From JAFGPJ01 sp964439135 (lineage in GTDB: Bacteria > Planctomycetota > Phycisphaerae > Sedimentisphaerales > Anaerobacaceae), in NCBI GenBank assembly GCA_964439135.1, contig CAYTNN010000052.1, positions 1-23,642 of the forward strand: a stretch of DNA of 23,642 bases, given 5' to 3'. Positions 1 to 6,367 of the stretch are shown here, in pieces (the first letter of the stretch is position 1; every line of letters starts with the position of its first letter). The position numbers and the translations under genes were made by a program. The notes below the pieces were generated by a model, which was not told where the DNA came from, ran no database searches, and saw nothing but the letters and a program-made list of their open reading frames with translations.

Positions 1-346
<346 letters not shown>

Positions 347-481
347 ATCAATCATTGGTTGAACTTGGTCGTTAGCAAATAGTGAAGCGACTAAATACTA
401 ACAACAGTTCTATTGCAAGTCTCATATACGTATCTGCATATAAAATTTGAATTTATCAGGCTTTTGCCTGATATAACGAGT
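347..481 (+). other. 23S-5S internal transcribed spacer with a perfect hairpin
   Basis: A ~135-nt spacer separates the two rRNA genes, with no tRNA visible. At 454-473 there is a perfect 8-bp stem (TATCAGGC / GCCTGATA) closing a TTTT loop. No U-tract follows it, so it is more likely a processing or structural hairpin than a terminator. A looser inverted pair GTTAG (about 372) / CTAAC (about 398) also exists. Confidence 0.7.
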
Positions 482-592
482 TTCCTGGTGACTATACTGA
501 AGAGGAAACGCCTGATCCCATTCCGAACTCAGAAGCTAAGCTCTTCAGGCCGATGGTAGTCCTTACGGGCGAGAGTAGGTCATCGCCAGGAA
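482..592 (+). rRNA. rrf: 5S rRNA
   Basis: This is a full 5S rRNA gene of about 111 nt, slightly short for bacteria. The 5' strand TTCCTGGTGA pairs with the 3' strand TCGCCAGGAA to form helix I. The conserved CCCATTCCGAACTCAGAAG segment, AAGCTCTTCAGGCCGATGGTAGT and GAGAGTAGGTC are all present. It belongs to the operon of the upstream 23S. Its last ~20 bases and the terminator behind it recur twice downstream, at about 1305 and 1782. Confidence 0.95.
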
Positions 593-596
593 TTAT

Positions 597-633
597 AAAG
601 GCCGGTTTCGTAAGAAGCCGGCCTTTGCCTTTT
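597..633 (+). terminator. rRNA operon intrinsic terminator
   Basis: A 12-bp stem (one G-U wobble) starts 4 nt after the 5S gene: AAAGGCCGGTTT at 597-608 pairs with AAGCCGGCCTTT at 615-626 around a 6-nt loop. An interrupted T-run (GCCTTTT) follows. The position directly behind 5S fits a rho-independent terminator for the rRNA operon. A 90% identical copy lies at about 1326-1360. Confidence 0.88.
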
Positions 634-647
634 GGCTGAAAAATTTA

Positions 648-676
648 TTGACACGAATATGCTCGCAATTTATAGT
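648..676 (+). promoter_or_regulatory. sigma70-type promoter of mntA-hepT
   Basis: A perfect -35 box TTGACA (648-653), 17-nt spacer and -10 box TATAGT (671-676) lie just after the rRNA terminator. The expected transcription start is about 682-684, on or next to the mntA ATG at 684. The mRNA would therefore be leaderless or nearly so, and no Shine-Dalgarno site is seen before that ATG. The TTGACA is shared with the second repeat copy at 1375-1380. Confidence 0.65.
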
Positions 677-683
677 TGCTTTC

Positions 684-974
684 ATGGGAATACAGGAAAT
701 AATTGTTAGCCGTAAAGAGCAGATACTCGCTTTGGCCGCCAAGTATGGCGCATCTGATGTCCGTGTCTTTGGTTCTGTCGCGCGGGGTACCGCTGATGAG
801 AAAAGCGATGTGGATTTTTTGGTGAATTTAGCGCCCGGCCGGAGCTTATTCGACCTTGGGGGGCTGCTTTACGAGTTGCAGAAGTTGCTCGGTCGAAATG
901 TTGATGTAATTACACCAGCCGGATTAAGACCTCGCATCCGCGACCGCGTTCTTAAGGAAGCTGTTCCGATATGA
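684..974 (+). CDS. mntA: MntA-type nucleotidyltransferase antitoxin
   Basis: This minimal nucleotidyltransferase (MNT) protein of 96 aa has the full signature: G30-S31-V-A-R-G35 followed by S41-D42-V-D44-F, which supplies the metal-binding aspartates. The C-terminus (GRNVDVITP...VLKEAVPI) is typical of the family. MntA antitoxins neutralise HepT toxins by AMPylating a tyrosine in the HEPN domain. The ATG at 684 was chosen over the upstream TTG at 648 because the family starts here and because 648 is the first base of the -35 box. It overlaps hepT by 4 nt (ATGA), implying translational coupling. The pair sits directly behind the rRNA operon terminator with its own promoter, as an independent cassette. 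Confidence 0.9.
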   Translation: MGIQEIIVSRKEQILALAAKYGASDVRVFGSVARGTADEKSDVDFLVNLAPGRSLFDLGGLLYELQKLLGRNVDVITPAGLRPRIRDRVLKEAVPI

Positions 975-1300
975 GAGACGACAGAGAAAGATTGCTTGAT
1001 ATTCGAGAAGCCATAGAAAACATACAAAAGTATGCAGTTCGTGGCAAAGACGCTTTCAGTGAAGATGAGCTTATCCAAACCTGGATTTTGCACCATATTC
1101 AAATCCTCGGCGAAGCAGTCGCACGACTTTCTGATGAATTCCAGGAACAGCATCCCGATATACCATGGTTTAAGATCGTGGGAATGCGTAATATACTGGT
1201 TCATGACTATTTCAAGATTGATGTAAATGCGGTCTGGTCGGTTGTTGAAAACGACCTTCCAACACTTTACGATCAGATTAAACGCATCCTCGATGAATAA
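971..1300 (+). CDS. hepT: HepT-type HEPN toxin ribonuclease
   Basis: This 109-aa, mainly helical HEPN-domain (DUF86/HepT) protein is of normal family length. The catalytic and target motif R73-N-I-L-V-H78-D-Y80-F matches RX4HXY. In characterised HepT toxins the Arg and His make up the RNase site, and the Tyr is the residue AMPylated by MntA. All three are intact, so an active toxin is expected. The start overlaps the mntA stop (ATGA), so antitoxin and toxin are made from one transcript. The stop at 1300 directly abuts a copy of the 5S rRNA tail and terminator, an unusual junction discussed in the findings. Confidence 0.92.
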   Translation: MRDDRERLLDIREAIENIQKYAVRGKDAFSEDELIQTWILHHIQILGEAVARLSDEFQEQHPDIPWFKIVGMRNILVHDYFKIDVNAVWSVVENDLPTLYDQIKRILDE

Positions 1301-1380
1301 GAATTAGGTCATCGCGAGGATTTATAAAGGCCGGTTCCGAAAGAAGCCGCCTTTTCCTTTGCGCCAAATTTCGTTTGACA
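1301..1380 (+). repeat. second copy of 5S rRNA 3' tail + terminator + -35 box
   Basis: Bases 1305-1351 align with 576-623, the 5S tail and terminator. Of 48 aligned columns 43 match, with four substitutions and one single-base gap. The 5S part is TAGGTCATCGC plus AGGA. The terminator hairpin survives (about 1326-1354, with one bulged C where the gap falls) and is followed by TTTTCCTTT, so it probably still terminates hepT transcription. Similarity continues weakly to a TTGACA at 1375-1380 equivalent to 648-653. The rest of the 5S gene is absent. Confidence 0.85.
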
Positions 1381-1403
1381 TACCCTCTGGCAGAGTCTAC
1401 ACT
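1375..1403 (+). promoter_or_regulatory. sigma70-type promoter of the orphan MNT-like gene
   Basis: A perfect TTGACA (1375-1380), 17-nt spacer and TACACT (1398-1403) make a near-consensus promoter. Transcription should start about 1410. A good Shine-Dalgarno AAGGGAG (1417-1423) lies 9 nt before the ATG at 1433, so unlike mntA this gene has a conventional short leader. The -35 box sits at the same place relative to the 5S tail/terminator copy as in the first cassette. Confidence 0.7.
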
Positions 1404-1432
1404 TTTCATGTAAGCTAAGGGAGAATAACACA

Positions 1433-1747
1433 ATGATCCAAAGTGAACAAGACTATAGCGAAGAAATAGCCAAACTCTGCAGGCAACATAATGTGAAATA
1501 CCTGGGATTGCACGGCTCATCTTACGATCAGGAGAACATCGACACTGAAGATCACGAGATAAATTTTCTTGTAGAGTTCTTTTTACCGATGGATCCGAAG
1601 CAGCACGGCATGTGCTACTTTGGATTGGAGAAGGAGCTTGGAGACTTGTTCGGCCGCCAAGTTGGATTGTGTGATCTTACCGGCATAACTCATCCGGACA
1701 TATTGCGACCTTTAACTAAGCACAAGACCGACATCTATAAGGCCTGA
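1433..1747 (+). CDS. Orphan MNT-like protein with degenerate active site
   Basis: This 104-aa protein aligns along its length with MntA-type nucleotidyltransferases: a short helical start, L-G-L-H-G28-S29, then N44-F-L-V-E-F and a C-terminal ELGDLFGRQVGL segment matching the family's LxxLLGRxVDLV. The active site is broken. The RG of GSxxRG is replaced by Y-D-Q, and SDxD is replaced by H41-E-I-N44, so both metal-binding aspartates are gone. It should not transfer nucleotides. No HEPN partner follows. It has its own promoter and a Shine-Dalgarno site, and the frame is intact, so it does not look like a dead gene. It may bind a HEPN toxin without modifying it, or have a new role; this is inference. 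Confidence 0.72.
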   Translation: MIQSEQDYSEEIAKLCRQHNVKYLGLHGSSYDQENIDTEDHEINFLVEFFLPMDPKQHGMCYFGLEKELGDLFGRQVGLCDLTGITHPDILRPLTKHKTDIYKA

Positions 1748-1777
1748 AGCACGAAAATACCTGAGCGATGTCATGTG

Positions 1778-1805
1778 GAGTTAGGTCGTCACCATGAATT
1801 ATTAG
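1778..1805 (+). repeat. third, decayed copy of the 5S rRNA 3' tail
   Basis: Bases 1782-1804 match 5S tail bases 576-598 at 19 of 23 positions, preceded by GAG as in 5S. It shares with the second copy an extra T (TTAGGTC rather than GTAGGTC), suggesting both derive from one variant. It starts about 30 nt after the stop of the orphan MNT-like gene, as the second copy follows hepT. The original terminator sequence is not recognisable behind it. Confidence 0.6.
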
Positions 1806-1807
1806 CT

Positions 1808-1834
1808 CCAACGATGAAAGCAGTCGTGGTTTTT
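1808..1834 (+). terminator. possible terminator behind the orphan MNT-like gene
   Basis: A weak hairpin (CCAACGA / TCGTGG, six pairs with one bulged A, 9-nt loop) is followed directly by five T (1830-1834). It occupies the place the rRNA terminator holds in the other two copies. The right arm also belongs to a second possible hairpin, GTGGTTTTTCC / GGAAAATCAC at 1826-1849, and the two folds exclude each other. Confidence 0.4.
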
Positions 1835-2048
1835 CCTATGGAAAATCACTAAAACTCAAACATCCTCTACGAAACAATCGCCGCCACCTACAAAAGGCTT
1901 TCTCCTGCCGAAAACATGCTCTGAAAGTTGCGTTTTATTATCCGGCATTTTTGTCCGGCAAATGCAATTGTATTCTTGCTATCCGTATCGAATTCGATAT
2001 ACTTCTTTGTGAGAGGTTGATGTATATAATTAGGTAGAATGAGGTTAC
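1835..2048. other. intergenic region before the propeller operon
   Basis: I see no gene here in either strand. It holds the distal arm of the alternative hairpin ending at 1849, an inverted GCATTT/AAATGC pair near 1946-1966, and candidate promoter elements close to the 2049 start. Confidence 0.6.
1976..2003 (+). promoter_or_regulatory. candidate promoter of the TolB/SUMF1 gene run
   Basis: TTGCTA (1976-1981), a 16-nt spacer and TATACT (1998-2003) lie 45 nt before the first gene. A second perfect -10-like TATAAT at 2025-2030 lacks a good -35. Either could serve the plus-strand gene run. Confidence 0.4.
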
Positions 2049-3137
2049 ATGGGCAAGCATTACAGCGTCACATCGAATAGGTTTTATGGAACAGGTGCCA
2101 TCATTTTTTTGTCTTCGCTGCTGGTTTTAGGTGTGATCGGTGAAGCATTTTGTGGCCCACAAACCGAAAGCAGGCAAAGGTTGAAAAAGATGCCCTATCC
2201 GCGTGAGGAGATTGATCTTGGGGAAATTCCTTTTAAGATATTATTCGAAACCTATCGTGATACCGACGGCGTAGAGAACTGGGAGTTGTACCAGATGAAT
2301 GCCGACGGCTCGGATCAGGTCAATCTTACCCGAACGCCCGACCTTGATGAGATGTATCCTCACGCTTCCCCTGACGGCACTAAGATCAGTTTCGTTGTTG
2401 ATGAGGGAAGAGGAAGAGATAAGGTTCGTAGTGTCTATTATATGAATATCGACGGGACCGGAAGGGTCAAGGTCGCTACAAACGCCCGCCAGGCGTGCTG
2501 GAGTCCTGACGGCGAAAGCATCGCGTATCTGCGGGGAGAGTACGATCGCTACAGCACGAGAGAGTATGCGACATCGGAGCTTGTTATTTACAATCTGCAG
2601 AGCGCCGAGCATAAACCGCATCCGAATACATCCCTGCATCACATTTACGCGATCTGCTGGTCGCCCGACGGCAACTGGTTTTTCGCTGCCGTGCATGGGG
2701 GCATGGAATACAGCGATACCGTTCTGGCTTTCGATGCCGATGGGACAAGGGTCTTTGATCTGGAGAAGTGGGGGGTCAGAGGATGCAGGCCGGACCTCAG
2801 CCGTGACGGCAAAAGAATGACATGGGGTGAAACGGACTGGGATTTGTGTGTGGGCGATATTGACCTGTCCGGCCCCGAGCCCAAAGTTTATAATGTGCAA
2901 AAAATTGTCGAATGTCTGCGTGCGGCGAAAGTTTATTACGTGGACTTCTCGCCGGACGGAAAGTATATTGCGTTCAGCTTCGGCCCCTCCAGCGGCGGAC
3001 AGCAGGTAGGGGGTAAAGCAAGGGGCTGGAATATCTGCGTAACCGATCTGACAGGGAAATGGGTCAAAATTACCACGGACGGCAGCCACAACAAAGAACC
3101 CGATTGGGTACCGATCCCATCAACAACCACTGAATAA
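2049..3137 (+). CDS. Exported TolB-like beta-propeller protein (copy 1)
   Basis: This 362-aa protein starts with a signal peptide (hydrophobic IIFLSSLLVLGVIG, probable cleavage near residues 33-38). Its body consists of TolB/PD40-type WD40-like blades: NADGSDQVNLTRTP, YPHASPDGTKISF, NIDGTGRVKVA, CWSPDGESIAYL, CWSPDGNWFF and FSPDGKYIAFSF, ending in KEPDWVPI. Such propellers bind proteins or ligands and have no catalytic residues; the partner is unknown. GAGG sits 4 nt before the ATG. The next gene, 10 bp downstream, is a clear paralogue with the same blade order and shared stretches such as DLDEMYPHASPDG versus DVDEMYPHASPDG, so this is a tandem duplication. It is not the TolB of the Tol-Pal system: no tol genes are nearby and the length differs. 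Confidence 0.85.
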   Translation: MGKHYSVTSNRFYGTGAIIFLSSLLVLGVIGEAFCGPQTESRQRLKKMPYPREEIDLGEIPFKILFETYRDTDGVENWELYQMNADGSDQVNLTRTPDLDEMYPHASPDGTKISFVVDEGRGRDKVRSVYYMNIDGTGRVKVATNARQACWSPDGESIAYLRGEYDRYSTREYATSELVIYNLQSAEHKPHPNTSLHHIYAICWSPDGNWFFAAVHGGMEYSDTVLAFDADGTRVFDLEKWGVRGCRPDLSRDGKRMTWGETDWDLCVGDIDLSGPEPKVYNVQKIVECLRAAKVYYVDFSPDGKYIAFSFGPSSGGQQVGGKARGWNICVTDLTGKWVKITTDGSHNKEPDWVPIPSTTTE

Positions 3138-3147
3138 AGGAGAAAAT

Positions 3148-4227
3148 ATGAAAAATCAGTGCTGCACCGAGATACGTAAGGTATCTGAGGGAACAATCCG
3201 TATCGTTTTGGTTCTATTGCTGAGCCTTTTACTAATGAATGAAGCTCTCTGCCAATCACAGCAGGGCCAGGTGGAGCGGAAAAAAGTCCCGTCACCAAAA
3301 ACTGCGCTGAAGCTCACGGATATCCCGTTTAAGATTGTGTACGAGAGCTACCGCGAGACCGACGGCAAGAAAAACTGGGATCTGTATTTGATTAATGCCG
3401 ACGGTTCGAATCCTGTGAATCTCACGCGCAGTCCCGATGTCGATGAGATGTATCCTCATGCGTCCCCGGACGGCGGCAAAATCAGCTTTGTCGCTGACGA
3501 GATGGTGAACGGCGAGAAAGTACGGAACGTCTATTATATGAACATAGACGGCTCCGGGCGGACCAAAGTGGCCGACAACGCCCGGCAGGGATGCTGGAGT
3601 CCCGACGGCAAGACCATCGCCTATCTCAAGGGAGAATTCGAACGCTATTCGGCCAAAGATTATGCCACGAAGGGGATTTTCTTTTACGATCTTGAAACCC
3701 GCAAACACAAAGAACACCCGAACAAGGGCCTGCACCATCTCTACAATATCTGCTACTCGCCTGACGGTAACTGGTTTCTTGCGACCGTCCACGGCGGCAT
3801 GGGTTATGAACACGCCATCCTCGCGATCGAAGCGGATGGAAATGGTGTGTTCGACCTGACGAAGTTCAAAGTCACAGGCTGCCGGCCTGACTCCAAGTTC
3901 GACGGCAGACAGATCACATGGGGAGCAACTGACTGGGATTTGTGCGTGGGCAACATTGACCTGGCCTCCTCAGAGCCTAAGGTGACTGATGTTCATATCA
4001 TTGTCACCTGTGAAAAAGAATGTGAGGTGTATCATACGGACTTTTCGCCGGACGGCAAGTACATCACCTTCAGTTACGGCCCGGAGGCGAACGAACAGGT
4101 AGGCGGCAAGGCCCCGGGATGGAATATCTGCGTCAGCGATCTGGACGGGACATGGGTGCAGGTCACGACCGACGGAAACCAGAACAAGGAGCCTGATTGG
4201 GTCCCGGTGCGGGCGACGAATCGTTAA
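3148..4227 (+). CDS. Exported TolB-like beta-propeller protein (copy 2)
   Basis: This 359-aa paralogue of the preceding gene has a signal peptide (TIRIVLVLLLSLLLMNEALC, likely cleaved before QSQQG). It carries the same PD40 blades in the same order: NADGSNPVNLTRSPD, YPHASPDGGKISF, NIDGSGRTKVA, CWSPDGKTIAYL, CYSPDGNWF and FSPDGKYITFSYGP, ending KEPDWVPV. A strong Shine-Dalgarno AAAGGAG (3136-3142) overlaps the previous stop and lies 5 nt before the ATG, so the two are cotranscribed. The signal peptides differ much more than the propellers, as expected after duplication. No catalytic residues are seen; a binding or scaffold role outside the cytoplasm is inferred. Confidence 0.85.
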   Translation: MKNQCCTEIRKVSEGTIRIVLVLLLSLLLMNEALCQSQQGQVERKKVPSPKTALKLTDIPFKIVYESYRETDGKKNWDLYLINADGSNPVNLTRSPDVDEMYPHASPDGGKISFVADEMVNGEKVRNVYYMNIDGSGRTKVADNARQGCWSPDGKTIAYLKGEFERYSAKDYATKGIFFYDLETRKHKEHPNKGLHHLYNICYSPDGNWFLATVHGGMGYEHAILAIEADGNGVFDLTKFKVTGCRPDSKFDGRQITWGATDWDLCVGNIDLASSEPKVTDVHIIVTCEKECEVYHTDFSPDGKYITFSYGPEANEQVGGKAPGWNICVSDLDGTWVQVTTDGNQNKEPDWVPVRATNR

Positions 4228-4261
4228 AAAAATGAAAAGGTGTTATTCAGGAATCGAGCCG

Positions 4262-5146
4262 ATGCGAATGCGATTAACTCAAGTGACAACAGGAATCGTT
4301 TGCCTGTTGCTGATGTTGCCCGCCGGCACCGGATGCCGACGCAGCGAGCAGACCGGCAGCAAGCCTCCTTTGGTCAAAACCAAAACCGGCATAGAAATGG
4401 TCGTTATTCCCGCCGGCTGGTTCGAGATGGGAAGTGCCAAGGGGGCGCCCGACGAAGCTCCCGCACACAGGGTGTGGATCGATTCTTTCCTCATGGACAG
4501 ATATGAAGTGATCCAGGAGCAATACACTAAGTTAGTCGGAGCCAATCCCTCCTCCTTTAAGGGCTCCGGCAGACCCGTAGATACGGTAACTTGGACGGAC
4601 GCCGTTTTGTATTGTAATCTCCGTTCCAGGGCCGAGGGTCTCGATCCTTGTTATGATAAGAAAGATGAGAAATGGCAGTGCAATTTCGAGGCGAATGGAT
4701 ACCGGCTTCCCACGGAGGCGGAATGGGAATACGCATGTCGTGCAGGGACGGAAAGAGATTACTATTTCGGCAGTGGCCCGCGCGCACTGAAAAAACACGC
4801 ATGGTACGATGGCAACTCGTCCAGGAAGACTCACGTTGCGGGGCAAAAACAACCTAACCAATGGGGACTTTATGACATGTACGGTAATGTTGCCGAATGG
4901 TGCAATGATGTATATAGCGAAAACTACTATAAGACAAGCCCGTCAAAGAACCCCCGAGGACCTGAGGAAGGAGATATAAAGGTTTTGCGCGGCGGAGGAT
5001 GGCAGGACCGCATAGGCAGTCTTCGCTCGTCCTGGCGTGCTGGCGAGAATTGCAGCTTTGTAGATGCTTGTGTTATGGATAGTATGGGATTCCGTTGTGC
5101 AAGAAATGCGCCTCAAAGCATCTTGCTTCAAAAAGATCAAGATTAG
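4262..5146 (+). CDS. SUMF1/FGE-sulfatase-domain lipoprotein, non-catalytic
   Basis: This formylglycine-generating-enzyme-like (SUMF1/EgtB/PvdO) domain protein shows GIEMVVIPAGWFEMGS, YRLPTEAEWEYACRAGT, WGLYDMYGNVAEWCND and VLRGGGW...GFRCARN. True FGEs have a cysteine pair just after RGGSW/Y (MCHxxxC); here the segment is RGGGWQDRIGSLR, so both are missing and sulfatase activation is unlikely. The ATG at 4262 gives a compact lipoprotein signal (MRMRLTQ..., Cys25 after AGTG) with CAGGA 9 nt upstream. An in-frame ATG at 4232, 4 nt after the previous stop, is the alternative. It follows the TolB-like genes, and the TolB-then-SUMF1 order recurs at 5320-8197. The frame stays open for 58 codons past the TAG stop. 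Confidence 0.85.
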   Translation: MRMRLTQVTTGIVCLLLMLPAGTGCRRSEQTGSKPPLVKTKTGIEMVVIPAGWFEMGSAKGAPDEAPAHRVWIDSFLMDRYEVIQEQYTKLVGANPSSFKGSGRPVDTVTWTDAVLYCNLRSRAEGLDPCYDKKDEKWQCNFEANGYRLPTEAEWEYACRAGTERDYYFGSGPRALKKHAWYDGNSSRKTHVAGQKQPNQWGLYDMYGNVAEWCNDVYSENYYKTSPSKNPRGPEEGDIKVLRGGGWQDRIGSLRSSWRAGENCSFVDACVMDSMGFRCARNAPQSILLQKDQD

Positions 5147-5319
5147 GACCTCAATGCGCTTTTCGACAACATTACAGTGGCCAAATCGGAGTCTGCAGAC
5201 ATAGGAGTATCGTCGAAGGTTTGTGCGAGTTTCGGCGGAACTCTGAAAGCCCTGGAAAATGCTCTTGACTTTGGGAAAAACAGTTGTAATCTACAAACAT
5301 ATTTCTTGGGGCGAAAAAT
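5147..5319 (+). other. 173-bp gap with in-frame open extension and possible promoter
   Basis: Read in the frame of the preceding gene, this stretch has no stop for 58 codons after its TAG, and ends in a TGA overlapping the next ATG (ATGA at 5320-5323). It encodes, for example, SADIGVSSKVCASFGG and LKALENALDFGK. This may be a lost C-terminal part of the SUMF1 gene or chance. A promoter-like TTGACT (5265-5270) and TAATCT (5287-5292, 16-nt spacer) lie in it, so the second module could have its own start. Confidence 0.35.
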
Positions 5320-6330
5320 ATGAACGTTTACTCAAAGATTACATTGCTGTTGGCGTTTGGCATTGCTGCAATGTGTCACGGCGAAGAAAAACAGTCAATT
5401 AGAGCAAAATGGCAAATGCCGGTGCTTTGTAACCCGTTTGCCAGGCCGAGGGTTCAGGATCTGAAGGAAGAGCTGCAAAGGACGGGATATCGACTCGTCA
5501 TTTCCATTCATCCGAGAAGTCCTGACGAATCGAAAGGGGAAACCCTTTCGCAAGATCTGTACATTATCAACGCCGACGGGACCGGACTGACGCAATTCAC
5601 CAACACACCACACGAGGACGAACGCGCACCTCGCACGTCTCCAAACGGAGAGTTCTTCACTTATAACCAGGGCAAGTATCTTGTGGACGCCAGAACCCTC
5701 AAGACGAAGAAAATCGACGGAGATTATGTCTGGACACCGGACAGCAGTAGCACCGTTCAGTGCGGCCGCGAGGGCATTGTCTATACGAACATCCGCACCG
5801 GGCACAGAAGCGTTCCCATCCCCGTAAAGCAAAACGTGTGGCTTGTGGATATGACCTCCGACGGCGAGTGGTTCATTTTTGAAATTCGCAACTACCTTGG
5901 CCGCCAATATACGATAGATTTCATGTCGTCAAAGGGAGGTGAGATACGAAAGATGCCAAATTATCCCGGGGATTTCGGCGAGTGTCATCCCGCCTTCTCT
6001 CCCGACGGCAAATGGATGTGCTGGAACGCCGGCGGGGGCATCGCTATTCGCAAGTTTGACCCATCTCTGCCAGATGGCACCGACGGTAGAATAATCAGTC
6101 CGCCGGACAATGCGGAAGTCATGGGTCAAGATCCTTGTGGTCGGTGGTCGCACTGCGGGCGATATATAGCATACGTTAAGATTCCTTCAAACGGCAGTTG
6201 GAGAGTACATAGTCCTCTCTGTATTCTTCGTGTTGCTGACGGCAAAACCATCACTATCAGTCCGCCTGGATGGGTCGGCCATCACTGGGATTATGACTGG
6301 ATTCCGCCGGCCTCCGAATCCAAGCCTTAA
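5320..6330 (+). CDS. Exported TolB-like beta-propeller protein (copy 3, divergent)
   Basis: This 336-aa protein has a signal peptide (MNVYSKITLLLAFGIAAMCHG, cleavage likely after CHG). Its blades of the TolB/PD40 type include DLYIINADGTGLTQFTNTP, RTSPNGEFFTY, FSPDGKWMCWNAGGG and a closing WDYDWIPP that matches the DWVP end of the two upstream copies. It is clearly related to them but much more divergent, with several blades shortened or degraded (WTPDSSS, MTSDGEWF). A weak TGGGG lies about 8 nt before the ATG. It is followed by a SUMF1 gene, just as the first two are, so it belongs to the second TolB-SUMF1 module. Function unknown; an exported binding role is inferred. Confidence 0.8.
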   Translation: MNVYSKITLLLAFGIAAMCHGEEKQSIRAKWQMPVLCNPFARPRVQDLKEELQRTGYRLVISIHPRSPDESKGETLSQDLYIINADGTGLTQFTNTPHEDERAPRTSPNGEFFTYNQGKYLVDARTLKTKKIDGDYVWTPDSSSTVQCGREGIVYTNIRTGHRSVPIPVKQNVWLVDMTSDGEWFIFEIRNYLGRQYTIDFMSSKGGEIRKMPNYPGDFGECHPAFSPDGKWMCWNAGGGIAIRKFDPSLPDGTDGRIISPPDNAEVMGQDPCGRWSHCGRYIAYVKIPSNGSWRVHSPLCILRVADGKTITISPPGWVGHHWDYDWIPPASESKP

Positions 6331-6367
6331 AGAGAAAAGCGAGGGATTGTGAGTGAGAGATAGACCT

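Noticed and set aside
347..481. Possible tRNA gene in the 23S-5S spacer
   Set aside because: The spacer is ~135 nt and shows no tRNA-like T-arm (GTTCRA) or cloverleaf; only a simple hairpin is present.
648..683. TTG at 648 as mntA start
   Set aside because: It is the first base of the TTGACA -35 box and would lie upstream of the expected transcription start; the family N-terminus fits ATG 684.
869..1204. Minus-strand frame across mntA-hepT (111 codons)
   Set aside because: The plus-strand MntA and HepT motifs and the ATGA overlap explain this region fully.
2241..3089. 282-codon minus-strand open frame
   Set aside because: It is a shadow of the first TolB-like propeller gene; similar shadows occur in its paralogue.
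2049..4227. Propellers as TolB of the Tol-Pal system
   Set aside because: There is no TolB N-terminal domain and no tolQRA or pal nearby; only the PD40 repeats are shared.
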